From contig CAZDUZ010000001.1 of the NCBI GenBank assembly GCA_964508755.1, positions 19,598-83,597 on the forward strand: a DNA stretch of 64,000 nt, in the 5' to 3' direction. This document shows, piece after piece, positions 8,822-17,168 of the stretch (its first letter is position 1; each line of letters opens with the position of its first letter). The notes beneath the pieces are model-generated. The model made no database searches and was not told the origin of the DNA. It saw only the letters and a program-made list of their open reading frames with translations. The stretch is from CAZDUZ01 sp964508755 (lineage in GTDB: Bacteria; Patescibacteriota; Dojkabacteria; SC72; JAFGCJ01). Both the position numbers and the translations under genes were made by a program.

Positions 8822-9694
8822 ATGGGCGCATTGAATCCAGGAGACTTAATGAAAGACCACAAGGGAGTACTGGTGCCACTTGCTTTGGTTCTAGTAATCG
8901 TGCTTGGTATTGGTGCCTTTTTCGGTGAAGGTGGAGACTATCTTTCTTCCGGCGGTATTGAAAGTGAGAAAAATGAGCAGGAAGAAATTAATGAATCGAA
9001 GGAAACCTATTCATCTGCTCCCTCAATGCAAATAGATGAAGACGATGATTATATTGCCGTCATTGAAACAAATTTCGGTACGATAGAAGTCGATCTCTTA
9101 GAAAAAAACGCTCCGAAAACAGTAAACAATTTTGTGTTTCTTGCAGAAGATGGGTTCTACGACAACCTTACGTTTCATCGAGTTGTAGAGGGTTTTGTCA
9201 TTCAAGGGGGTGATCCCAAAGGTGATGGAACGGGAAATCCTGGCTATGCATTTGGTGATGAGATCAATCCAGATTCAATCGGTTTAGATACGATATTGGT
9301 AAAGCAGGCTGATTTTCTTGCAGGTCTATACAGTACATGGAATGCTGCAACAATGGCCTACGCCCCGAATAATCTTCGTGAGCATGCAAATGATACGTTG
9401 GCAGACTTTTATGAGAATGAGGTTGGATATGATTATGATTATAGTATAAATAGTGTCCGGTTTGCTCCTGGGGTATTAGCTATGGCGAATTCGGGTCCAA
9501 ATACAAATGGCTCGCAGTTTTTCATTACCGTCGGAAATTCTGAACCAAGTCAGTTAAATGGGAGACATACCGTATTTGGAAAAGTACTCGATGGAATGGA
9601 TGTTGTGGATGAAATAGCTGAAGTTCCCGTGGACAGAAATCAAAAGCCTATTGATACTGTACGTATTGAGTCTATTACCATTGAGAAACGGTAA
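8822..9694 (+). CDS. membrane-anchored cyclophilin-type peptidyl-prolyl isomerase
   Basis: 290 aa. An N-terminal membrane anchor (about residues 18-36), then a Ser/Glu-rich linker, then a cyclophilin domain. Signature parts are [20 protein letters not shown] with catalytic Arg, and [18 protein letters not shown]. Between GDEINPDS and the MANSGPN strand sits an insertion of about 65 residues rich in Asp, Asn and Tyr that ordinary cyclophilins lack. It should catalyse proline isomerisation of exported proteins outside the membrane. It is a single gene with its own extended -10 promoter, convergent with the RNHCP gene 7 nt away. Confidence 0.92.
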   Translation: MGALNPGDLMKDHKGVLVPLALVLVIVLGIGAFFGEGGDYLSSGGIESEKNEQEEINESKETYSSAPSMQIDEDDDYIAVIETNFGTIEVDLLEKNAPKTVNNFVFLAEDGFYDNLTFHRVVEGFVIQGGDPKGDGTGNPGYAFGDEINPDSIGLDTILVKQADFLAGLYSTWNAATMAYAPNNLREHANDTLADFYENEVGYDYDYSINSVRFAPGVLAMANSGPNTNGSQFFITVGNSEPSQLNGRHTVFGKVLDGMDVVDEIAEVPVDRNQKPIDTVRIESITIEKR

Positions 9695-9701
9695 TGCTTC
9701 A

Positions 9702-10031
9702 TTAGTCCGCTAAGGGCATTGGAATGGTAGACAATTCGAGAAGGAGTTCTTCATTATCGTTTTCAGCTTTTCGTACTCTGAATTGATGACTGCATTCTGT
9801 GCACTGATATGCAATTTGTGTATTTCCATTACGAACAAGTAGGCCAACGGGTTTCATGAGACCGTGACACTGAGCGCGCCGATCTCCCGGGTAAATGTCG
9901 ACATGCTTGGAATAGAGACATTGAGGACAATGGTCGGTATAACCGTCACCTTCAATCGAAAATCCACAGTTTTCACAAGCAAATGACTCGATCGTACGTT
10001 GAAATTTTTTAGAAGGGAGTGGCAAATCCAT
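9702..10031 (-). CDS. RNHCP-domain zinc-binding protein
   Basis: 109 aa matching the RNHCP family: CENCG near the start, then DHCPQCLYSKHVD (variant of RNHCPxCLxSxHVD), PGDRRAQCHGLMKP, and a later CTEC, giving several Cys/His zinc ligands. The molecular function of the family is not established. The start ATG shares its last base with the stop of the upstream retropepsin gene (10031), so the two genes are translationally coupled and read from the promoter at 10391-10399. Confidence 0.8.
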   Translation of the reverse strand: MDLPLPSKKFQRTIESFACENCGFSIEGDGYTDHCPQCLYSKHVDIYPGDRRAQCHGLMKPVGLLVRNGNTQIAYQCTECSHQFRVRKAENDNEELLLELSTIPMPLAD

Positions 10032-10384
10032 TAAATGAGCATCGGAAGACCTCTTAATTTTCGATTAATGGGGTCAAGAATCAGACCAAACGTTTCTAAG
10101 GTCACTGCACCCAGTAGAAAAATACCTGGATCACCAAAAACAACAGGAGAGGTTACTTTCTGGCCTTTATACTCAAAGGTTGCTTCACCGACTTGTTTCG
10201 TAAGTGTTTGCCCGTTTGCGAGTGAGAAATCCATTTTGCGTGTGGGAGATATTCCCAGCTTTTGCATAACCGTTTCATCTATAACTGAATAAATCGCACC
10301 GCTGTCCACCAAAAATTTGCGTGAAAACGTTTTCTTTGCATCGAGGGGATTTGAGATCTTGATCGTAATGAACGTAAGTCCCAT
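10031..10384 (-). CDS. retropepsin-like clan AA aspartic protease
   Basis: 117 aa. It carries the single-domain retropepsin signature: FLVDSGAIYSVI (D-S/T-G active site near residue 30) and a second hydrophobic strand LLGAVTLETFGL. Such proteins act as homodimers and are predicted soluble here, since no membrane segment is present. The start is ATG 10384 rather than the longer frame to 10423, because a TGc-TATAAT promoter ends exactly 6 nt before this ATG, making the mRNA leaderless. It is first in an operon with the RNHCP gene. The substrate is unknown. Confidence 0.8.
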   Translation of the reverse strand: MGLTFITIKISNPLDAKKTFSRKFLVDSGAIYSVIDETVMQKLGISPTRKMDFSLANGQTLTKQVGEATFEYKGQKVTSPVVFGDPGIFLLGAVTLETFGLILDPINRKLRGLPMLI

Positions 10385-10390
10385 AACATC

Positions 10391-10399
10391 ATTATAGCA
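10391..10399 (-). promoter_or_regulatory. extended -10 promoter, leaderless retropepsin gene
   Basis: TGC-TATAAT on the minus strand, with the hexamer at 10391-10396. Six bases separate it from ATG 10384, so the predicted first transcribed base is the A of ATG. Confidence 0.75.
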
Positions 10400-10514
10400 T
10401 ACCCAAGAACCGATAGTGTACATTCAATTCGGTCTTGTAGGTTATTACTGAAAGAGAAAACTGAATCTTGATTTTTCATACTGTTTTCATCTTGACCAAG
10501 TACTATTCAATATT

Positions 10515-11198
10515 ATGAATGTGATGCAACATATTGGTAAAAATAAGAAGGTTATGATCCTGATTACGATTGGACTTTGCATGATTCTCGTAAGCGGAGT
10601 AGGAATGTATGTATTGCGAGACAGTAAAGACAATACTGAATTGACGAATTCTTGGATTAATAGCGAAATCAATATGGTGGAAATCGAGGATGTATCTGGA
10701 GATTCGACTTCCGAAGTGACCAATACCTGTACTGGTCATTGGATTGATGTTTCTGGAAGTGTCGTAAATTCAGGTATTTATTGTCTCGAATCGACAAAAA
10801 CAATTGCAGATGCGCTTGATAAAGCGGGAGGTCTTCGCGAAGAAGCTTGCCTTCAGTGGATCGAAAGAAGTCTTAACCGTGCAGAATTGATAACACCTTC
10901 AAAGAAACTATACATACCCTCAAAAAGTGATAGTGAATGTCTGGAACTGAATATTATATCTACTAATGAAAGTTTGACTTCGCCTGCATCTACTTCCAAT
11001 AAAGGTATCTGCTCAAATGGTTTAATAAATATTAACAGTGCTGATGCAACGCTGCTGGATACTTTACCGAATGTCGGACCCTCCCTCGCAGGAAAAATCA
11101 TCGATGCACGACCATATAAGTCACTCAATGATTTAAAAAACATTGGGGGTATTGGAGAAGCAACGTATGGAAAAATTGCTCCTTTGATTTGCCTGTAG
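10515..11198 (+). CDS. comEA: ComEA-type competence DNA-binding protein
   Basis: 227 aa. An N-terminal membrane anchor (about residues 12-34), a SLBB-like domain (WIDVSGSVVNSGIYCLES, with further Cys), a Ser/Thr-rich linker and a C-terminal helix-hairpin-helix domain (ININSADATLLDTLPNVG, then LKNIGGIGEATYGKI). The HhH domain binds double-stranded DNA outside the membrane during transformation. A TACTAT -10 at 10501-10506 lies 8 nt before ATG, again suggesting a leaderless mRNA. comEC follows 2 nt downstream, forming a competence operon. Confidence 0.93.
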   Translation: MNVMQHIGKNKKVMILITIGLCMILVSGVGMYVLRDSKDNTELTNSWINSEINMVEIEDVSGDSTSEVTNTCTGHWIDVSGSVVNSGIYCLESTKTIADALDKAGGLREEACLQWIERSLNRAELITPSKKLYIPSKSDSECLELNIISTNESLTSPASTSNKGICSNGLININSADATLLDTLPNVGPSLAGKIIDARPYKSLNDLKNIGGIGEATYGKIAPLICL

Positions 11199-11200
11199 AG

Positions 11201-12739
11201 GTGTCTGATGTATCAAGTCTTAAATTTATAGATATTCCCCCAATTGTGTTATTTTCGCTTGCTGTTGGTGTTGCCTCGGCATTTGCACGGCCTTATTTTG
11301 TGGCTATTCTTCTCGTTGTTGTCACTCTTTTGTGCATAGTTCTCAAAATGAAGCTGTGGGGGGCTGTGGGAGGGGTTGCGTGCATCTTACTTCGTATGTT
11401 GCTCGTAAGTTCATATGATATTTCTGATGAACATATATCTCACCACAATGGGAAGTACGGATGCTTTCTGGGATATGTAGGTAGGGAAATAGTGGCAAAA
11501 GAATCGTCGGTAAGAGCTATGGTCGAAGTCAACTACCTCTGTACTCCTGGAAGCAATAAAGTTGACGGGGAAGATTGTGTATCCGCGGCAGGAAAGGTTC
11601 TCGTCTGGTTTCCAAGATATGCCACTATTCGCTATGGAGAATTATGGCATTTTTGCGGTGTTCTGGAGGAGCCTCCGCCAGAAGTAAACGGATTTCCATA
11701 TGCACAGTATCTAGAAGAAAAAAACGTGTTTTCGTTGATGTATCGATGTACCGCGGAAAATTATTCAAACCGAAGAGGGAATGCTGTAGATCTTCTTTTC
11801 TGGGATATCGGCGATTTTCTTGGAAACCGTATTGAGCAGAGGCTTCCTGAACCTCACGCATCCCTCATGTCTGGCATGCTTTTTGGTTTTAGATCGGATC
11901 AATTTCCTGATTTTTCGCAGAACCTACAGCGGACAGGAGTCACTCATGTCATCGCAGCTTCTGGTTTTAATGTTTCAATTGTTATGACTTTTATTAATGC
12001 ACTAACGTCATTTCTTCCAAGGAAGTCGCGGGTGGCGGTATCCATCGTGAGTGCATGGGCATTCTCTTTGATTGCGGGAGGTAGTATTCCGGTTATTCGT
12101 GCTGCATTAATGTCAACGTACTCTTCGGTTGGTTCGTTAGTTGGATTTACTCCGTCAGCTCGTGTCTCTCTTATGTTTACCGGAGCATTACTCCTATTGG
12201 TGAGCCCGGATTATATGAGCGATATCAGTTTCCAGCTTTCTTATGCTTCAACTGCAGGGCTTTTATACATACTTCCCGTACTTGAGAGTTTACTGAATAA
12301 GTGGTGGAGAAATGTTTTTGAAAACGGTTTAGTAACAATTGCAGCAATGATAGCAACAACACCAATAAGTCTGTATCACTTCGGTACATTTTCACTTGTG
12401 TCTCTACCAGCGAATATGCTGATACTTCCTCTTGTTACGCCTTCAATGATCGCGGGAGCAGTCATTTGTGTGATTCCAGGCGGTATGAAAGGCGTTCTTG
12501 GTCTAATTTCTTTGGTGTCCTGGGTGCCTCTCGATATATTTGAGAAGGTTGTAAATTGGCTTTCTGGAGTCGATAACGCGATGGTTGAGGTAGGAAGTCC
12601 ATCATTTATTATGGTCTTGTTGTTCTACTGTGGCGTGGGGTTGTTTCTATTGTGGGTGGATAAGTGGAAGAAGTCTACTTCCTCAATATTTCCAGGAGGT
12701 AATTATGCTGAGTTGCTCGTTGGAAGGGCTTGTTTGTGA
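11201..12739 (+). CDS. comEC: ComEC/Rec2 competence channel, membrane part
   Basis: 512 aa with many hydrophobic helices and a soluble N-terminal segment containing a Cys pair region (OB-like in ComEC). The competence-domain signature is visible around GVTHVIAASGFNVSIVMTF and the AGGSIPVIRAALMS region. It forms the inner-membrane channel for single-stranded DNA. GTG 11201, 2 nt after comEA, is chosen; an in-frame TTG at 11189 is an alternative. The stop TGA overlaps the GTG of the next gene, which carries the metallo-beta-lactamase domain, so ComEC is split into two polypeptides here. Confidence 0.92.
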   Translation: MSDVSSLKFIDIPPIVLFSLAVGVASAFARPYFVAILLVVVTLLCIVLKMKLWGAVGGVACILLRMLLVSSYDISDEHISHHNGKYGCFLGYVGREIVAKESSVRAMVEVNYLCTPGSNKVDGEDCVSAAGKVLVWFPRYATIRYGELWHFCGVLEEPPPEVNGFPYAQYLEEKNVFSLMYRCTAENYSNRRGNAVDLLFWDIGDFLGNRIEQRLPEPHASLMSGMLFGFRSDQFPDFSQNLQRTGVTHVIAASGFNVSIVMTFINALTSFLPRKSRVAVSIVSAWAFSLIAGGSIPVIRAALMSTYSSVGSLVGFTPSARVSLMFTGALLLLVSPDYMSDISFQLSYASTAGLLYILPVLESLLNKWWRNVFENGLVTIAAMIATTPISLYHFGTFSLVSLPANMLILPLVTPSMIAGAVICVIPGGMKGVLGLISLVSWVPLDIFEKVVNWLSGVDNAMVEVGSPSFIMVLLFYCGVGLFLLWVDKWKKSTSSIFPGGNYAELLVGRACL

Positions 12740-13641
12740 GAATCAATTGGTTGAAATCTGTGTTATATGGTTCGGGGCTTCTGATTTGGGTTCTTATTTA
12801 TCAGACGCCTTTGATTGTTTCGGGCGCAAAGGTTTCATTCCTTGATGTAGGGCAGGGAGATTCTATACTTATTCGAAGTGGTAAAGGTCAAACGGTTCTT
12901 ATTGATGGAGGACCAGATGTATCGGTAATAACAGAACTTGGAACCGTTCTCCCTGTATGGGAAAGAGAGATCGATATTGTTGTGTTAACTCACGCGCATG
13001 ATGATCACTTGTTGGGACTATTCGACGTGCTGAAGCGTTTTTCAGTAAAAGTTGTTATTGTAAGAGAAAAGACGTGCGATAGCAAAGTATGTCATGAATT
13101 GCTAATGTTGTGTAAAGAGCTTGAAATCAAAATCTTAGATCTTGATTCCCTTGAACCTCCGTATCAGATAGTGTTGGATGATCTGTCTCTTTCCTTTTGG
13201 TGGTCTAAGAATGAAACACTACTCGATAATATAAATAACAGTTCAGTCGTGACTGTTCTTTTTCATGAATCGGGGCGATTTTCTGCGATACTGACAGGAG
13301 ACTTAGAAGAAGGCGCTGAATATGAATTAATTAACGCATCTTCATTTTGGTATCAAATTGTTGCTACACATGTCACTCGAAGTTCTTCAAGCTTATTTAC
13401 TGTGCTGAAAGCAGGTCATCATTGTTCACGTACCGCTAGTTCTGATGATTTTCTTCGTACGACAAAGCCTCTGTATGTTTTATGCAGTTTGGGAAAGGAT
13501 AACCGTTTTGGTCATCCTCACGAAGAGACAATTGAAAGACTTCGAAATACCGAAAGTACTGTATTACGGACTGATCTTGATGGACGGGTAACTTTTTATA
13601 TAGAAAACGGTAGGGTTGAAAGGGAGAGATTGGGCAGGTAG
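12736..13641 (+). CDS. ComEC metallo-beta-lactamase domain as a separate protein
   Basis: 301 aa. It has an N-terminal hydrophobic segment (about residues 8-27), then a metallo-beta-lactamase fold: VGQGDSILIRSG, THAHDDHLLGL (HxHxDH), GDLEEGAEYE, AGHHCS, and FGHPHEE. It corresponds to the C-terminal part of full-length ComEC, thought to degrade the non-transported strand. GTG 12736 overlaps the preceding TGA as GTGA, the same coupling seen at dprA-topA. The hydrophobic N-terminus should keep it next to the channel. The domain boundary is a clean stop with a normal start, so it looks like a genuine split gene rather than a recent frameshift. Confidence 0.88.
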   Translation: MRINWLKSVLYGSGLLIWVLIYQTPLIVSGAKVSFLDVGQGDSILIRSGKGQTVLIDGGPDVSVITELGTVLPVWEREIDIVVLTHAHDDHLLGLFDVLKRFSVKVVIVREKTCDSKVCHELLMLCKELEIKILDLDSLEPPYQIVLDDLSLSFWWSKNETLLDNINNSSVVTVLFHESGRFSAILTGDLEEGAEYELINASSFWYQIVATHVTRSSSSLFTVLKAGHHCSRTASSDDFLRTTKPLYVLCSLGKDNRFGHPHEETIERLRNTESTVLRTDLDGRVTFYIENGRVERERLGR

Positions 13642-13800
13642 GGGGTGAAACTGCAATATCGATAGAATTTCTTTGTACTATTATTACGTTACATTCCCTT
13701 CCTATGGTAAAATAGCGCGTCGTACGAAAATATGCACTGGCTGTACTGTGAAAGGGTAGTTTGCTTGAGTTTTGGCTTACCTATTGCAAGCTCTTCGTAT

Positions 13801-13873
13801 GCACCTGTAGCTCAGTGGATAGAGCAACTGCCTTCTAAGCAGTAGGTCGTCGGTTCGAATCCGACCGGGTGCG
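13801..13873 (+). tRNA. tRNA-Arg (TCT)
   Basis: Acceptor GCACCTG/CGGGTGC, anticodon stem ACTGC/GCAGT with loop CTTCTAA (anticodon TCT), T-arm GTCGG/CCGAC. Discriminator G. A TGg-TAAAAT promoter-like element lies upstream near 13700-13720. First of three arginine tRNAs ahead of argS. Confidence 0.95.
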
Positions 13874-13936
13874 TATGTAAAAAAGGCCTGCTGAATACGG
13901 AGTATGTATTGTTCGTGAGATGCTCAAGTTGCATGT

Positions 13937-14009
13937 GCATCCATAGCTCAACGGATAGAGCACTGGTTTGCGGAACCAGAGGTTAGAGGTTCGAATCCTC
14001 TTGGATGCG
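13937..14009 (+). tRNA. tRNA-Arg (GCG)
   Basis: Acceptor GCATCCA/TGGATGC, anticodon stem CTGGT/ACCAG with loop TTGCGGA (anticodon GCG, reads CGC), T-arm AGAGG/CCTCT. Discriminator G. This is the isoacceptor matching the CGC specifier of the T-box downstream. An unmodified G34 GCG tRNA is less common than the usual ACG (inosine) type. Confidence 0.94.
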
Positions 14010-14059
14010 TTTTTTGATAAACAGTTTCTATCAGAATATTAACGGAGAATGTTGTATTA

Positions 14060-14133
<74 letters not shown>

Positions 14134-14168
14134 TATAATACATTTAGTTTGTGTCGCTTCGTTCATTT

Positions 14169-14177
14169 TGTTATACT
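14169..14177 (+). promoter_or_regulatory. extended -10 promoter of the T-box/argS transcript
   Basis: TGt-TATACT, hexamer at 14172-14177. The predicted start is near 14184, just before the T-box stem I. Confidence 0.65.
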
Positions 14178-14183
14178 TTTCTT

Positions 14184-14452
14184 TAGAATAAAAATAGATA
14201 ACGAGTAGAGAAGTAACTTTCGAATGCTGATTCAGCAACCGGGGATGTTGGAAGCCCGGCAGCTGCGGGAGTGAACGCACTGCTTGTTTGTTTACTAATT
14301 TGGATAACACCTGAAATTGAGTGTGTTATCACAAGAGTGTGTCGTCTGGATTCTTTTTACCATTCAGATGGCAAATTCGGGTGGTACCGCGGGAAGAAGT
14401 AGAAAGCTCCCGTCCCGTTGTCAAATTGTGGCGATGGGGCGGGAGCTTTTTG
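14184..14452 (+). promoter_or_regulatory. T-box riboswitch, Arg (CGC) specifier
   Basis: The invariant T-box core GGGTGGTACCGCGG is at 14379-14392. Stem I is closed by CGAGTAG (14202-14208) with CTGCTTG (14280-14286), and carries the apical GCAACCGGGG...GGAAGCCCGG element. The specifier loop contains CGC at 14276-14278 followed by A, an arginine codon. It lies directly upstream of argS and ends in an intrinsic terminator, so it should read through when uncharged tRNA-Arg(GCG), encoded at 13937, accumulates. Confidence 0.9.
14404..14452 (+). terminator. T-box terminator hairpin
   Basis: AAGCTCCCGTCCCG pairs with a 3' arm CGGGGCGGGAGCTT-like stretch (14435-14448), followed by a T run. The T-box core upstream can compete for antiterminator formation. 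Confidence 0.85.
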
Positions 14453-14517
14453 TATTGATATTTAAAAACTCTCATTTCTTAAACGGCCATATCACTTTAA
14501 ATTAATGCGCGATTGTA

Positions 14518-17124
14518 ATGAAATTCAAGATTAGTCCTGAGTTATTAAGTAAGTATCCGACTGTCTGTGAGTACATAGTTGTTGCACGTGAAGTGAACAA
14601 CGAGATTGCCGGTAAGTCTATTGTGGATAGAATGTCTGTTGTGACGCATGAGATAAAGGAAAAAGGTAAGGAGTTGTTGAATAATGAACGGTATTCGCGA
14701 TGGGAGCGTGTCTATGAAGAGATGGCTCGTACTGCTTCTTTGAAACCCTCTGATTTCCACGCGTCTCATGTAGCTTTGACAAAACGTGCTTTTTCTGGAA
14801 AAGGGCTACCTAATATTAATCCTCTTGTCAATTTTTATAACATGTACTCTCTTAAATATGGAGTTCCCTTTGGTGGGGAGGATCTTTCCACTGTATACGG
14901 AGATCTTATTCTTACTGTATCTAAGGGTGGTGACCTTTATAAGGGTATTGGAGAAAGCATTGTCGAAAAGACAAACGCAGGAGAGGTGACTTGGAAAGAT
15001 GATTACTCAGTAACCTGTAGACTGTGGAATTGGAGGCAAAGTGACCGGACGAAAATTACACGAAACAGCAAGGATATTTATTTCATTATTGATGGATTTA
15101 CAGACCTTCCTGATGTCGAGTATGAGAAATTAGTCACTGATTTTTGCCATGAAGTCCAAACGGTATTTGGTGCAAAAGTTGAGTACGGGAAGATCTCCGC
15201 GGAATCACCTGAGTTTGAAGTGAATTATGTTACAAAAAGTGTTTCTGGTATCGATGCAGAGACAGAAATGTCTTCCAAAAGTGCGTCAGGAAAAGCTAAG
15301 AATAAAAACACTGATAAAACAAAGAAAATTCTACAAAGAAAGGCTGCAATGCTGGGATTAAAAGATGGGAGTCATCTTTCAGAGAGAGTCACAGCCATTG
15401 TAGATGAAATTATTGGGGAACATAATGGTGGTGGATCATCCACCCTGTCATTGTCGCAAAACTCTCCGTTTGGTGATTTTTCAACGACTCTCGCACTGAA
15501 GCGTGCATCTGTATTGAAAAAATCTCCACAAGAAATTGCTCAGGAAATGGTACAAAAACTGGTATCAGATCCAAAAGGACAGTCGCTTTTTTCGAGTGTA
15601 AGTGCGGCACCGAATGGATTCATTAATCTTACCTTGTTAGATTCAGTACTTGTTGATGAGTTGGTTTCTGCATACAGAAAAAAAGATAGCTTTGGCAACT
15701 CTGAAGTAGGGGAAAACCGGACAATTCTAATTGAAAGTCCTTCCATTAATCCAAATGCCGCCGCGCATATCGGCCATCTTTTAAATCTTTTTATCGGTAG
15801 GGCGTTGGGAAGGTTATTTACGAAGGTTGGATTTGATGTCAAGGTCGATAACCTCATTAATGATCGTGGGATTAAGATTTGTATGGCAATGTGGGGGGTA
15901 GCTAATCTCTCAGAGTCTAGTAATCCTACTGAGGCTGGTTTAAAGCCAGATCAATTTGTCGGGTTATCGTATGTGAAGGCAAAACAGCTTTATAATGAGG
16001 ATTCTTCAGTGAAAGAAGAGATTCAGCAGATGCTTCGGGATTGGGAGGAAGGCAAACCTGAGGTGATGGAACTTTGGAAAAAGGTCGTCGGATGGGCCTA
16101 TGAAGGACATAGACTGACATTTGAAAGACTGGATGAGGTAGAGGGTCATCTTTGGCTTGAGAGCGAAATATACAAAGGCGGGAAAGATGTGATTCAGTCA
16201 TATCTCGGTAAAGGAGTAATAGAAAAACTACCCGATGGCGCGGTTATTGGACGTTTAGAAGAAAAATATGGAATCCCTGATGTAATTCTTCTGAGGGCCG
16301 ATGGGACAAGTTTGTATGAAACGCAGGATATCTACTTGACGATGTTGAAGGTGAAGAAATTCAATCCCTGGAAGGCTATATGGGTTGTCGGTAATGAGCA
16401 GATTGCACATTTTCAGAAGCTTTTCGCACTATTTGAAGCACTCGAAATACTGAACGTGGATAATTTGTATCATATGGGATACGGAATTGTTGTTGATAAA
16501 AAGGGAATCAAGATAGGGAAAAATGCAGCCGATGCCACCGCAGATACCGTTCTCGATCAGATGCGAGACATGGCGTTGTCGATTATGAAAGAGCGAAAAA
16601 TTAAAAGAACGTTGGAAGATGAAGGGGATATTGCTGAAGCTGTGGGACAGGGAGCCCTCAGGTATGCGTTTCTTTCAAAAGATCCCTTTCTTGGCACGGT
16701 GTACGATCCTGAGTCTGCTCTTTCATTTACTGGTAGAAGCGGGCCATATATTATGTATGCCTATACAAGAGCAAAAAACGTGCTAGGAAAGGTATATAAA
16801 GATACTGCTCACGATGAGGGTAAAGAGGTAGACTCTCTCTTGAGTGAAGATATTTCTTTATCACCTGAAGAGAAATCGCTTGCTCTTTCTATACTGCAGT
16901 ACCCGGAGATCATTCTTTCTGCTGCTAATGCGTATGCTCCAAATGTTGTTGCAGAGTACTTGTACAAACTTGCAAGACAATTCAGCAATTTCTACGAAAA
17001 GATGCCTATTGCTTCGGCAGAAGGAAACGAACGCCATCTGAGAATTCTTCTTACATCTCTTACGAGTACGATTCTCAAGGATGGTTTATCAATCCTAGGA
17101 ATAAGAACACTTGAGAATATGTAA
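14518..17124 (+). CDS. argS: arginyl-tRNA synthetase with N-terminal B3/B4 editing-like domain
   Basis: 868 aa, about 300 more than usual. Residues 1-240 match the stand-alone B3/B4 family related to the PheRS beta editing domain: LPNINPLVNFYNMYSLKYG, FGGEDLSTVYGDL, then WNWRQSDRTKIT. A Lys/Ser-rich linker (about 245-290) leads into a normal ArgRS: N-terminal additional domain, HIGH in NPNAAAHIGHLLN near 417, IKIGKNAAD at the KMSK position near 665, and a C-terminal DALR anticodon-binding domain. It charges tRNA-Arg. The fused domain may hydrolyse mischarged tRNA-Arg, by analogy with CtdA, a stand-alone B3/4 canavanyl-tRNA(Arg) deacylase. It is controlled by the T-box upstream. Confidence 0.95.
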   Translation: MKFKISPELLSKYPTVCEYIVVAREVNNEIAGKSIVDRMSVVTHEIKEKGKELLNNERYSRWERVYEEMARTASLKPSDFHASHVALTKRAFSGKGLPNINPLVNFYNMYSLKYGVPFGGEDLSTVYGDLILTVSKGGDLYKGIGESIVEKTNAGEVTWKDDYSVTCRLWNWRQSDRTKITRNSKDIYFIIDGFTDLPDVEYEKLVTDFCHEVQTVFGAKVEYGKISAESPEFEVNYVTKSVSGIDAETEMSSKSASGKAKNKNTDKTKKILQRKAAMLGLKDGSHLSERVTAIVDEIIGEHNGGGSSTLSLSQNSPFGDFSTTLALKRASVLKKSPQEIAQEMVQKLVSDPKGQSLFSSVSAAPNGFINLTLLDSVLVDELVSAYRKKDSFGNSEVGENRTILIESPSINPNAAAHIGHLLNLFIGRALGRLFTKVGFDVKVDNLINDRGIKICMAMWGVANLSESSNPTEAGLKPDQFVGLSYVKAKQLYNEDSSVKEEIQQMLRDWEEGKPEVMELWKKVVGWAYEGHRLTFERLDEVEGHLWLESEIYKGGKDVIQSYLGKGVIEKLPDGAVIGRLEEKYGIPDVILLRADGTSLYETQDIYLTMLKVKKFNPWKAIWVVGNEQIAHFQKLFALFEALEILNVDNLYHMGYGIVVDKKGIKIGKNAADATADTVLDQMRDMALSIMKERKIKRTLEDEGDIAEAVGQGALRYAFLSKDPFLGTVYDPESALSFTGRSGPYIMYAYTRAKNVLGKVYKDTAHDEGKEVDSLLSEDISLSPEEKSLALSILQYPEIILSAANAYAPNVVAEYLYKLARQFSNFYEKMPIASAEGNERHLRILLTSLTSTILKDGLSILGIRTLENM

Positions 17125-17168
17125 ATTGCTGAACTCGTACATACTGTTCTGATTTGGTAGTATGAGGT

